DNA from: Actinospineispora acaciae DSM 45401
Lineage (GTDB): Bacteria; Actinomycetota; Actinomycetes; Mycobacteriales; Pseudonocardiaceae
Length of the DNA: 64,000 bases
Direction: 5' to 3'
Assembly (NCBI RefSeq): GCF_000620785.1
Contig: NZ_JIAI01000002.1
Span: 998,177 to 1,062,176 of the forward strand
Shown here: one piece after another, positions 21,251 to 29,064 of the stretch
Numbering within the stretch: the stretch's first letter is position 1
Layout of the letters: each line of letters begins with the position of its first letter
Notes under the pieces: generated by a model
What the model saw: only the letters and a program-made list of their open reading frames with translations
What the model was told of the DNA's origin: nothing
Database searches by the model: none
Made by a program: the position numbers and the translations under genes

Positions 21251-21337
21251 TCGGCAGACCGGTACTCTGGTGGCCTGCGTCCCGAGACCCCGGACACGGG
21301 ATCGGTACGCGTGATCTATCCGTCGGATGAGGATGGC

Positions 21338-21574
21338 ATGAAGCTCGCCCTGCAGATCGTGTTGATCATTTCCAGTGTCCTGCTGGTACTCCTGATCCTC
21401 CTGCACCGGGGGCGCGGTGGCGGTCTTTCCTCTCTGTTCGGCGGTGGAATGCAGTCCAGCCTCTCCGGGTCCGCGCGGGCGGAGAAGAACCTGGACCGGA
21501 TTACGCTGTTCGTCGGGGCGATCTGGCTGGTCGCGATCGTCGGAACTGGTTTGTTGGTGAAGCTCGGCAGCTGA
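21338..21574 (+). CDS. secG: Preprotein translocase subunit SecG
   Basis: A 78-residue inner-membrane protein with two transmembrane helices (LALQIVLIISSVLLVLLILL and ITLFVGAIWLVAIVGTGLLV). They are joined by the glycine/serine-rich cytoplasmic loop typical of SecG (GRGGGLSSLFGGGMQSSLSG). It assists SecA-driven translocation through SecYE. ATG 21338 is chosen over an earlier in-frame start at 21311 because it gives the family N-terminus and has GAGGATGG upstream. It follows tpiA as in other actinobacteria. Confidence 0.95.
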   Translation: MKLALQIVLIISSVLLVLLILLHRGRGGGLSSLFGGGMQSSLSGSARAEKNLDRITLFVGAIWLVAIVGTGLLVKLGS

Positions 21575-21623
21575 TGCTCCCCGCGCGGGCGGCCGGGCTC
21601 GAGGACGACAGGCAGAGGTTCGC

Positions 21624-21968
21624 ATGGCCGGTGGAAACGCGATCCGGGGTACCCGGGTCGGCGCGGGACCGATGGGTGAGTCGGAGCGGGGCGAGACCGC
21701 ACCGAGGATAAAGGTCACCTACTGGTGCGCCAACGGACACAAGACAAGTCCGTCCTTCGCGTGTGACGCGGAGCAGCCGGAGAGTTGGGACTGCCCCCGC
21801 TGTGGGCTTCCCGCTGGTCCGGACCACGAGGCGCCGCCGGCGCCGCCGCGCAACGAGCCGTACAAGACGCACCTCGCGTACGTCAAGGAACGGCGAAGCG
21901 ACGCGGACGGCGCGGCGATCCTGGAGGAAGCGCTGAGCAGGCTGCGCAAGCACCGCGAAGAGGTCTGA
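21624..21968 (+). CDS. rbpA: RNA polymerase-binding protein RbpA
   Basis: RbpA is an actinobacterial transcription factor that binds the primary sigma factor and stabilises the open complex. The 114-residue protein starts MAGGNAIRGTRVGAGPMGE, the conserved N-terminus. It carries the zinc ligands of the Streptomyces-type protein at Cys35, His39, Cys57 and Cys60 (WCANGH then DCPRCG). The C-terminal sigma-interaction helix is seen in DGAAILEEALSRLRKHRE. AGAGG lies a few bases before the ATG. It is monocistronic or co-transcribed with secG, 49 bases away. Confidence 0.95.
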   Translation: MAGGNAIRGTRVGAGPMGESERGETAPRIKVTYWCANGHKTSPSFACDAEQPESWDCPRCGLPAGPDHEAPPAPPRNEPYKTHLAYVKERRSDADGAAILEEALSRLRKHREEV

Positions 21969-22019
21969 CCAATCCGTAGGCTGGACATCCGGCACGCCCT
22001 GCGGGCCAAGTTCGCGAGG

Positions 22020-22781
22020 GTGGTCGAAGAGGTCGTCGAGCGGCACCACGCGGATCAGCGCGAGGAGCTGCGCCGGGAGTTCGACACGCTCCGGGCGGAC
22101 CTGCGGGCCGAGACCGATCGGATGATCGAGTTCGCCCGGGGCGTGGAGATCCGGGACCGTCGCGACCTGTTCGCCGCCGAGGAACGGGTAGCGGTCGGGG
22201 AGAGCGCCGCGTTCGTGCGCGTCGAGATGCCCACCGCGCGCCCCTTCCCGAACCCGACGGCCACGCTGGAGCACGGCCTCTCGCTGGCCCCGGCGGACGG
22301 CATGGCCCTGGAGTTCGGCGTATACACCGGCTCCACGCTGAAGGTCATCGCGGCGGCGCGCGAGGGCGGGAAGGTGTTCGGGTTCGACTCGTTCGCCGGG
22401 CTGCCCGAGCACTGGCGGCCGGGCTTTCCGGAGGGCGCCTTCCACGCGCCCGAGCCACCAGAGGTGCCCGGCGCCGAGATGGTGGTGGGCCTGTTCGCGG
22501 ACACCCTGCCCGGGTTCCTGGAGACGCACCCGGGGCCGGTCGGGTTCCTGCACGTCGACTGCGACCTGTACTCCTCGACGCGCACGGTGCTCGACCTGGT
22601 CGGGCCCCGGCTGCTGCCCGGCGCGGTGATCGTGTTCGACGAGTACCTCAACTACCCCGGCTGGGCCGAGCACGAGCACCGGGCGTGGCGTGAGTACGTG
22701 ACGAGGACCGGCACAGAGTTCCGCTACGAGGCGTACACGCTGGACAACGAGCAGGTGGTGGTCCGCCTCGCGAACCCGTGA
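22020..22781 (+). CDS. TylF/MycF-like SAM-dependent methyltransferase
   Basis: A 253-residue protein. The N-terminal 60 residues are a charged helical, possibly coiled-coil segment. The methyltransferase domain has ALEFGVYTGSTLKVIA (SAM motif I), VFGFDSFAGLPEHWR and the metal-binding FLHVDCDLYSSTRTVLD with VIVFDEYLNYPG, the pattern of macrocin-O-methyltransferase relatives. The first standard start is GTG 22020. The same frame is open upstream to 21969 and encodes LDIRHALRAKFARV, which looks like the expected beginning of this family, so a CTG start at 21981 is possible. The stop lies inside palindromic repeat copy 2. The substrate is unknown. Confidence 0.82.
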   Translation: MVEEVVERHHADQREELRREFDTLRADLRAETDRMIEFARGVEIRDRRDLFAAEERVAVGESAAFVRVEMPTARPFPNPTATLEHGLSLAPADGMALEFGVYTGSTLKVIAAAREGGKVFGFDSFAGLPEHWRPGFPEGAFHAPEPPEVPGAEMVVGLFADTLPGFLETHPGPVGFLHVDCDLYSSTRTVLDLVGPRLLPGAVIVFDEYLNYPGWAEHEHRAWREYVTRTGTEFRYEAYTLDNEQVVVRLANP

Positions 22782-22821
22782 GTGGCTAGGGCCGCCATAG
22801 CGACCCTAGCCACTCACGGGT
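22774..22821. repeat. Dispersed palindromic repeat, copy 2 (terminator-like)
   Basis: An inverted repeat of 18-bp perfect outer arms (ACCCGTGAGTGGCTAGGG and its complement) plus a short inner stem and a CATA loop. It overlaps the last codons and stop of the preceding methyltransferase gene. Compared with copy 1 at 18182-18229, the differences inside the outer stem are paired (T-A to C-G, C-G to G-C), so the fold is conserved. Confidence 0.85.
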
Positions 22822-22842
22822 CGGTGGCCGTAGCCTCCGCGG

Positions 22843-24099
22843 ATGAGCCGCTGGACGCTTCCGCCGGAGCGGATCCCCTCCGCCTGGTTCAACGTCGCGC
22901 CGCACCTGTCGACGCCGTTGGGGCCGCCGCTGCACCCGGCCACCCGGGAGCCGCTCGGGCCCGACGACCTGGCCCCGCTGTTCCCGATGGCGCTGATCGG
23001 GCAGGAGGTCAGCACCGAGCCGTGGATCGACATCCCCGGCGAGGTGCTCGACATCCTGCGGCTGTGGCGGCCCACGCCGCTGGTGCGGGCGGTGCGGCTG
23101 GAGCGCGAGCTGGGCACGCCGGCGCGGATCTACTTCAAGGACGAGTCGGTGTCCCCGGCCGGCAGCCACAAGCCGAACACCGCCGTGGCGCAGGCGTACT
23201 ACAACAAGGCCGAGGGCATCACCCGGCTGACCACCGAGACCGGCGCCGGCCAGTGGGGGACCGCGCTGTCCTTCGCCTGCGCGCAGTTCGGCCTTGATCT
23301 GCAGGTGTACATGGTGCGGGCGTCGTACCAGCAGAAACCGTACCGCCGGGTGATCATGCAGACCTGGGGCGGCTCGGTCGTCCCGTCGCCGGTGGACGAC
23401 CCGGAGCATCCCGGTTCGCTGGGTGCGGCGATCTCGGACGCGGTGCGCGACGCGGCCGGGCGGGAGGACACCCACTACTCGCTCGGCTCGGTGCTCAACC
23501 ACGTGCTGCTGCACCAGACGGTGATCGGGCTGGAGGCGAAGGAGCAGCTGGCGCTGGCCGGCGAGCGCGCCCCGGACGTGGTGATCGCGTCCTGCGGCGG
23601 CGGCTCCAACCTGGGCGGGATCGCCTTCCCGTTCGTGCCGGACTCGGGCGTGCGGCTGGTCGCGGTGGAGCCGACGTCGTGCCCGACCCTGACCCAGGGG
23701 CGGTTCGAGTACGACTACGGCGACACCGTCGGGCTCACCCCGCTGCTGCCGATGTACACCCTCGGCCACGACTTCGTGCCCCCGCCCATCCACGCCGGTG
23801 GCCTGCGCTACCACGGCGACTCCTCGATCGTGTCCGCGCTGGTCCGCGACGGGCGGATGGAGGCGGTGGCCTACCCGCAGGGCAAGGTGTTCGAGGCGGC
23901 CATGCGGTTCGCCCGGTTGGAGGGCAAGCTGCCGGCGCCGGAGGCCGGTCACGCGATCCGCGCGGCCATCGACGAGGCGCTCGCGGCCAAGGAGACCGGC
24001 GAGGAGAAGGTCATCCTGTTCAACTACAGCGGGCACGGGCTGCTGGACCTGTCCGCCTACGACGACTACATGGACGGCAACCTGCCCGACTCGGTGTGA
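22843..24099 (+). CDS. TrpB2-type tryptophan synthase beta-like protein
   Basis: A 418-residue PLP enzyme of the TrpB2 group. The PLP lysine is in [19 protein letters not shown], the phosphate-binding glycine loop is CGGGSNLGG, and [20 protein letters not shown] matches the catalytic Glu region. TrpB2 enzymes convert indole (or, in some lineages, O-phosphoserine and indole) to tryptophan and act without a standard TrpA interface. No trp genes are nearby, so this is probably a stand-alone indole-rescue or serine-deaminase-like enzyme. It starts shortly after repeat copy 2 and ends 2 bases before the convergent crotonase gene. Confidence 0.88.
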   Translation: MSRWTLPPERIPSAWFNVAPHLSTPLGPPLHPATREPLGPDDLAPLFPMALIGQEVSTEPWIDIPGEVLDILRLWRPTPLVRAVRLERELGTPARIYFKDESVSPAGSHKPNTAVAQAYYNKAEGITRLTTETGAGQWGTALSFACAQFGLDLQVYMVRASYQQKPYRRVIMQTWGGSVVPSPVDDPEHPGSLGAAISDAVRDAAGREDTHYSLGSVLNHVLLHQTVIGLEAKEQLALAGERAPDVVIASCGGGSNLGGIAFPFVPDSGVRLVAVEPTSCPTLTQGRFEYDYGDTVGLTPLLPMYTLGHDFVPPPIHAGGLRYHGDSSIVSALVRDGRMEAVAYPQGKVFEAAMRFARLEGKLPAPEAGHAIRAAIDEALAAKETGEEKVILFNYSGHGLLDLSAYDDYMDGNLPDSV

Positions 24100-24101
24100 T
24101 T

Positions 24102-24887
24102 TCAGACCACTCTGGCCGCTCCGTGCCGGCCGGCGCCGGCGGCGAACGCGGCGGCGCCCTCGGCGGCGTCGGCGGCCAGCGAGATCTCGCCGTGCGCGAA
24201 CTCGGAGGCCAGCGCCTCCCGCTCGGTCAGGCCGTGCTGTTGGAGCACCGACAGCCGGTCCTGGCGCAGGCAGGTCTGGGGCAGCGTGGCCAGCTCGGCG
24301 GCGAGCTTCTCGGCCTCCGCGCGGGCGGTGCCGGTGGGCACCAGCCGGTTCGCCAGCCCGATCTGGAACGCCTCCTCGGCCGGCACCTCGCGCCCGGTCA
24401 GGATGATGTCCATGGCCCTGCTGGTGCCGATCAGCCGGGGCAGCCGCACGGTCCCGCCGTCGATCAGCGGCACCCCCCAGCGCCGGCAGAACACCCCGAA
24501 CACCGCGTCCCGCTCGACAACCCGCAGGTCACACCACAGCGCCAGCTCGAGCCCGCCGGCAACCGCGTACCCACTGACCGCCGCGATCACCGGCTTGGAC
24601 AGCACCATCCGGGTCGGACCCATCGGCCCGTCCGCGTCCGGGGACGCCTCGGTGCGGTTGCCCTGGTCGGTGCCGACCGCCTTCAGGTCGGCCCCGGCGC
24701 AGAACGTGCCGCCCTCGCCGTAGAGCACCGCCACCGAGGCCTCGGGGTCGTCGTCGAACGCGCGGAACGCGCGCGAGAGGGCGAGCGCGGTGGGGCCGTC
24801 CACCGCGTTGCGTGCCTCCGGACGGTAAAGGATTACCGTGTGCACCGGCCCGTTGCGTTCCACTCGCACCGATGGCTGCTCGCTCAT
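24102..24887 (-). CDS. Enoyl-CoA hydratase/isomerase family protein
   Basis: A 261-residue crotonase-fold protein. The oxyanion-hole segments are visible: GGTFCAGADLKAVG (first) and VSGYAVAGGLELALWCDLRV (second). A downstream WGVPLIDGGTVRLPRLIG replaces the usual Glu-bearing hydratase loop with Asp, so the exact reaction (hydration, isomerisation, hydrolysis) is unclear. It is on the same strand as the catabolic operon starting upstream but separated by 105 bases, so membership is uncertain. The ATG at 24887 gives the common start VRVERNGPVHTVILYRPEARN. Confidence 0.83.
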   Translation of the reverse strand: MSEQPSVRVERNGPVHTVILYRPEARNAVDGPTALALSRAFRAFDDDPEASVAVLYGEGGTFCAGADLKAVGTDQGNRTEASPDADGPMGPTRMVLSKPVIAAVSGYAVAGGLELALWCDLRVVERDAVFGVFCRRWGVPLIDGGTVRLPRLIGTSRAMDIILTGREVPAEEAFQIGLANRLVPTGTARAEAEKLAAELATLPQTCLRQDRLSVLQQHGLTEREALASEFAHGEISLAADAAEGAAAFAAGAGRHGAARVV

Positions 24888-24992
24888 ACCGGCACGTTAA
24901 TCCGGTTCCGCTTTTCCCGCGCGCCACGTGCCGCGCGTCCGGCCGCAATCCACCCAGCGGTGATAACAGTGATGCGGGCGGTGCCGGGTGGG

Positions 24993-25391
24993 TCAGGCGA
25001 TCGCGGCGGTGAGCTCGAGCTCGACCAGTTGGTCGGGGAAGCCCAGGGTGCTGACGCCGACCAGGGTGCTCGCGGCGGTCAGCGCGGCTCCGATCTCGGA
25101 CCGGTGGAAGCGGTGCCAGGCGCGGGCCGGTGCCTGGTAGTCGGTGGCGACGACGTAGACCACCGATCGCACGACATCGGCAGGGCGCGCTCCGGCGAGC
25201 CGTAGCGCACGGATGGAGTTCTCGATCGTGCGGTCGACCTGGGCGTCCAGGTCGCCGATGCCGACGACCCCCTGGCCGGAGTCGTCCATGGGCATCTGGC
25301 CGGCGAGGAACACCAGCCGACCCGGGTCGACGACGGTGACGTGGCTGTATCCCGAGGTGGGGTGCAGTTCCCCGTTCCGCTTCTCGATCAT
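24993..25391 (-). CDS. RidA/YjgF family protein
   Basis: A 132-residue member of the RidA superfamily. Family landmarks are YSHVTVVDPGRLVFLAGQMP, QVDRTIENSIRALRLAGA and the C-terminal TLVGVSTLGFPDQLVELELTA. The canonical deaminase Arg in the R-x-x-V motif is not evident (the equivalent is TLVGV). It may therefore belong to a non-canonical Rid subfamily associated with catabolic clusters rather than the housekeeping imine deaminase. The ATG overlaps the stop of the flavin monooxygenase (ATGA at 25388-25391). It is the last gene of the six-gene operon. Confidence 0.82.
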   Translation of the reverse strand: MIEKRNGELHPTSGYSHVTVVDPGRLVFLAGQMPMDDSGQGVVGIGDLDAQVDRTIENSIRALRLAGARPADVVRSVVYVVATDYQAPARAWHRFHRSEIGAALTAASTLVGVSTLGFPDQLVELELTAAIA

Positions 25392-26980
25392 GCTTGGCTG
25401 AGTCCTTCCTGTTTGCGGTGGCCGAGTGCGAGGTCGAGCCAGCGGCCGACCCGCGAGCACACCTCGGCGGCCGATCCGGCGTCCCGGTTGACAGCAATGT
25501 GGCAGTCCGGCCTGACCAGCAGCAGCCGCCCGGCCATGCCAGGGGGTGGTTCGCCCTCCGCGAGGTTGCGCACACCACCCGACACCGCGCCGGGCGGCAC
25601 GATGGTGAGGGTTTCGAGTCCGGCCCTCGTGGCGAGCGCCGAGGACACCGACGCCGCCGAATGGGCGTCCGGCGCGAAGTGCACGAGCAGGAAGGCATCC
25701 CCGACGAAGTCGCGCAGCCGGACCTGGCGTTGGTCGGGGAACTGTCGAAGGGGGATGTCCGGCATGATCTCGCCGGAAGCGTCCACGATCGGCGATCGAG
25801 GATAGCCGGGCGGCGAGTAGAACCTGCCCGAGTCGACCAGCCGCTTGGCCCAGGGCACCCTGGCGGCGGCGGCCAGTACGAGGTCGCGGTAGAGCCGGCC
25901 CCGCCGGGTCGTCGGGGCCATGAACCGGGCCGACGCGCTGGTCGCCGCGAAGTGCTCGACGGCCGCGCCCCGGCGCTCCAGGTCGTAGGTGTCGAGCAGC
26001 TCGCGCGGGGCACGCCCGAGCAGCACCCACGCCAGCTTCCAGGCCAGGTTGTCGGCGTCGGCGAACCCGGAGTTCAGTCCGCGCGCCCCGTACGGGGCGT
26101 ACAGGTGCGCCGCGTCGCCGGCCAGGAACACCCGGCCGTGGGAGAACCTGCTGGCCAGTAGCTGTTTGAACACGTATGTGGTGGACCACACGAGCTCGTA
26201 GCGGGCGGCCCCGATGACGCCCCGGATCCGCCGGTCGAGCCGGCCGGTGCGCACCTCCTCGTCGATGTCGGGCGCCGGGCCGACCTGGTAGTCCAGGTGC
26301 CAGAGGTTGTCCAGCTGCGGGTGCACCAGGATGGTCCGTCGCGGGTTGGTCGGCGGGTCGAAGAAGAACCGGCGCTCGGGCGGCAGCGCCAGGTCGGCGC
26401 GGATGTCGACGATCAGGTAGTGCTCGTCGTGGCTGTGCCCGACGAACTCGACGGGCAGCCACTTGCGGACCGTCGAGCGGGCGCCGTCACAGCCGGCCAC
26501 GTACTCGGCCCGTACCCGCAAGCCGCCCGCGTCGGTGTCGAGGTTCGCCGTGACGCCGGCGTCGTCGACGGCGATGTCCCGAACGGTGGTCCGAAGGTGC
26601 AGGTCGATGAGCGGCTCGGCGCGTACCCGCGCGAGGAGTGCGCGCTCGGTCTCGCTCTGCGGGAAGTTGACCGCCATCGGGTAGCCGTGCGAGGTGGCGG
26701 GGAACCTGTCATGGACCAGCTCGTGGTTGCGGTAGAAGGTCCGTGAGCCGGTGAGGGCGATGCCCCTGCTGCGCACCTCGTCGCCGACGCCGGCCCGGTG
26801 CAGCACCTCGGCGGACTCGCCGTGCATCAGCACCGCCTTCGAGCTGAGCCGGATCTCGGAGTCGAGCCGGTCCACCAGGACGCTCGCCACGCCGAACCGC
26901 GCGAGGCGCAGCGCGAGGGTCATCCCCACCGGCCCGCGCCCCACGATGAGGACCGGCGTGCCGATCGTGCGCATCGTCAC
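25388..26980 (-). CDS. FAD-dependent aromatic monooxygenase (MhpA-like)
   Basis: A 530-residue class A flavin hydroxylase with the three FAD motifs. These are VLIVGRGPVGMTLALRLARF near the N-terminus with VLVDR ending beta-2, the DG motif VAGCDGARSTVRKWL, and the GD motif VFLAGDAAHLYAPYGARGLN. A thioredoxin-like C-terminal domain as in phenol/3-HPP hydroxylases follows (RLRDFVGDAFLLVHF to the end). It should hydroxylate a phenolic or heteroaromatic ring with NAD(P)H and oxygen. GTG 26980 overlaps the upstream RidA stop and its own stop overlaps the next RidA start, so all three are translationally linked. Confidence 0.85.
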   Translation of the reverse strand: MTMRTIGTPVLIVGRGPVGMTLALRLARFGVASVLVDRLDSEIRLSSKAVLMHGESAEVLHRAGVGDEVRSRGIALTGSRTFYRNHELVHDRFPATSHGYPMAVNFPQSETERALLARVRAEPLIDLHLRTTVRDIAVDDAGVTANLDTDAGGLRVRAEYVAGCDGARSTVRKWLPVEFVGHSHDEHYLIVDIRADLALPPERRFFFDPPTNPRRTILVHPQLDNLWHLDYQVGPAPDIDEEVRTGRLDRRIRGVIGAARYELVWSTTYVFKQLLASRFSHGRVFLAGDAAHLYAPYGARGLNSGFADADNLAWKLAWVLLGRAPRELLDTYDLERRGAAVEHFAATSASARFMAPTTRRGRLYRDLVLAAAARVPWAKRLVDSGRFYSPPGYPRSPIVDASGEIMPDIPLRQFPDQRQVRLRDFVGDAFLLVHFAPDAHSAASVSSALATRAGLETLTIVPPGAVSGGVRNLAEGEPPPGMAGRLLLVRPDCHIAVNRDAGSAAEVCSRVGRWLDLALGHRKQEGLSQA

Positions 26981-27396
26981 CGCGCGTCGGCCGGCAGCAC
27001 GGCGACCGCGGAGATCTCGACCAGGAACTGTGGCCGGGCCAGCGCCGCGACACCGACCAGGGTGCTCGTCGGCTTCACCGGGCCGGTGAGGTAGCGGGCC
27101 CGTACCTCGTTGACGGCCAGCACGTCGGCCATGTCGGTGAGGTAGGTGGTGGTCTCGACCAGGTCGTCGAGGCCGCCGCCGGCCGCTTGCAGGACGGCCC
27201 GGAGGTTCTCGAACACCTGGGCGGCCTGTGCCCGCACGTCGTTCTCTCCGACGATGCCGCCGGTGTGGTCCAGCGCCACCATGCCGGAGACGCGCACGGT
27301 GTCCCCCGTCCTGACGCCGTAGGAGTAGGCGAAGCGCCGCGCGACCTCGGCGGACAGGGCCGGTGTGCTGATCTCCTGGCTGCGGGTGTCGGTCAT
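26977..27396 (-). CDS. RidA/YjgF family protein
   Basis: A 139-residue RidA-superfamily protein with [59 protein letters not shown] and a QFLVEISAVAVL end. Like the other copy in this operon it lacks a clear canonical catalytic Arg, so an enamine/imine deaminase or a 2-aminomuconate-deaminase-like role is only a possibility. AAGGAG sits six bases before the ATG at 27396. The stop overlaps the monooxygenase start (GTGA). The two RidA proteins are clearly different in sequence, so they are not a recent duplication. Confidence 0.82.
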   Translation of the reverse strand: MTDTRSQEISTPALSAEVARRFAYSYGVRTGDTVRVSGMVALDHTGGIVGENDVRAQAAQVFENLRAVLQAAGGGLDDLVETTTYLTDMADVLAVNEVRARYLTGPVKPTSTLVGVAALARPQFLVEISAVAVLPADAR

Positions 27397-27419
27397 GACG
27401 TCTCCTTTTCCGGCGTAAC

Positions 27420-29051
27420 TCAGTCGGTCGGGCGCGCACGCAGTTGCGACCACAGGTCGTTCGGCTGCCACCAGGTGCGAATGCCGAGGTCACGGGCGAT
27501 CTCGGCGGCCGCGAGGTAGCCGGGCAGCCCGGTCACGTTGCCACCGGGGTGCACGCTGGAGCCGCACAGGTACAGCCGCTCCGGTTCGGGCGCGCGGTAG
27601 GGGCGGCCTCCGGGGAACGGCCGGTCCACACCGCGCTGGCCGGGGCCGTTCCAGCCGTGGAACAGGTCGCCGCGGGCCATGCTCGGGAACCGCCGCTCGG
27701 TGTCCAGCGGGCTGCCCGCGAAGCTGCCGAGGATGTTCTCGCCGCCGACGTTCGGCGCGTACCGCCGCCAGAAGTCGAGGATGGCCTGCAGCTGCTTGGG
27801 CTTGTGCCGGTCCCAGTTGAGTGGGTCGCCGTCGAGCGCGTACGGCGCCTTCTGCCACATGAACGCCGCGTGGTGACCGGGCGGCGCCTGGCTCGGGTCG
27901 TGCACGGTGGGGCAGCCGCCGATCAGCATGATCCGCTCGGACAGCGTCCCGGTCCGGGCGTTGTCGTAGAGCCGGTAGACGTCCTCCGGGTCGTCCAGGC
28001 CGAGGAAGGTGAGCCGGGCGTCGTTCACGTCCGGGTTGTGCTCGGCGGCCAGGTAGTCGGGGGCGTCGCGCAGCGCGGCGTTCACCCCGAAGATCTGCCC
28101 GACGCTCTGGTAGGTGTACTTCTCGGCGGCACCGGTGGTGGTGGCGCCGACCCGGCCGGGTTCGAGCAGCTCCAGGAAGGTCTGCTGGGGGTTCAGGCTG
28201 CTCGCGACGAACGAGCGCGCCCGGATCCGCCGGCCGTCCGCGAGCTCCACCCCGACGGCCCTGCCGCTCTCGACCAGGATCCGCCGGGGGACCGTCTGCT
28301 CCATGATGTGCCCGCCGTGGTCGAACACCTCGTGCTTGAGCGCCCTGGTCAGGGAGTACGACCCGCCGACGGTGAGCTCGCCGGGCAGCTCGGTGGCCAG
28401 GAAGGTGGGGATCACCCCGCCCTGGCCGGTGACGTTGACGTCGACCTCGCGGATGATGCAGTAGTAGAGCAGCATCGCCTTGACCGCCGGGTGCTCGAAG
28501 TGCTCCTCGATGAACCACTTCGGGCTCAGCGGCAGCAGCCCCAGGTACTGGCGCCCGAGGGCGCTTCGGGCCAGCACCCGGTCGCGCTCGCCGTCGGGTA
28601 TCGGCGGGGACGCCTGCTCGGGGCCGAGCAGCTCCCGGGTCAGCTCGCGGTAGGTGGTGGCGATCTCCCGCCACGCCTGCGCGTCCCGCTCGGACAGCGC
28701 GGCGATGGACTCGACGGTGCGGTCCAGGTCGGAGTACCAGCGGATCGCCCGGTGGTCGTCCAGGATCGAGACGATCGCCGGGTCGGGCCGCACGAACCGC
28801 ACGCCCCAGCGGTCGAGCTCCAGGTCGCGGAACCAGGCCGAGGTGGAGATTCCCTTGAACGACACGGCGTGCGTGCCGTGGTAGAAGCCGGGCAGCGAGT
28901 TGTCCTCGGGGGTCTGCAGGCCGCCCCCGGCGTGCTGGCCGCGTTCGATGGACAGCGTCTTCAGCCCGGCGCGGGAGAGGTACGCCTGGGTGATGAGGCC
29001 GTTGTGGCCGGCACCCAGGATGATGCCGTCGTACTCGTCGAGATAACCCAC
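27420..29051 (-). CDS. Phytoene-desaturase-like FAD oxidoreductase (PYROXD2-type)
   Basis: A 543-residue flavoprotein. It starts with YDGIILGAGHNGLITQAYL, a dinucleotide motif with the GxGHNGL form common to the PYROXD2/phytoene-desaturase-like group, and then LSIERGQHAGGGLQTPE. Near the C-terminus LYLCGSSVHPGGNVTGLPGY is the second FAD-contact motif of the family. It probably dehydrogenates or oxidises a cyclic or amine intermediate. GTG 29051 is chosen because AAGGAAGG lies about 6 bases upstream; a longer frame has no supported start. It lies between the amidohydrolase and a RidA gene with short gaps (13 and 23 bases). Confidence 0.82.
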   Translation of the reverse strand: MGYLDEYDGIILGAGHNGLITQAYLSRAGLKTLSIERGQHAGGGLQTPEDNSLPGFYHGTHAVSFKGISTSAWFRDLELDRWGVRFVRPDPAIVSILDDHRAIRWYSDLDRTVESIAALSERDAQAWREIATTYRELTRELLGPEQASPPIPDGERDRVLARSALGRQYLGLLPLSPKWFIEEHFEHPAVKAMLLYYCIIREVDVNVTGQGGVIPTFLATELPGELTVGGSYSLTRALKHEVFDHGGHIMEQTVPRRILVESGRAVGVELADGRRIRARSFVASSLNPQQTFLELLEPGRVGATTTGAAEKYTYQSVGQIFGVNAALRDAPDYLAAEHNPDVNDARLTFLGLDDPEDVYRLYDNARTGTLSERIMLIGGCPTVHDPSQAPPGHHAAFMWQKAPYALDGDPLNWDRHKPKQLQAILDFWRRYAPNVGGENILGSFAGSPLDTERRFPSMARGDLFHGWNGPGQRGVDRPFPGGRPYRAPEPERLYLCGSSVHPGGNVTGLPGYLAAAEIARDLGIRTWWQPNDLWSQLRARPTD

Positions 29052-29064
29052 CGTGCACCTTCCT

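Noticed and set aside
21251..21337. Possible tRNA or small RNA between tpiA and secG.
   Set aside because: No cloverleaf, CCA end or strong hairpin is visible; it is most likely a promoter/leader.
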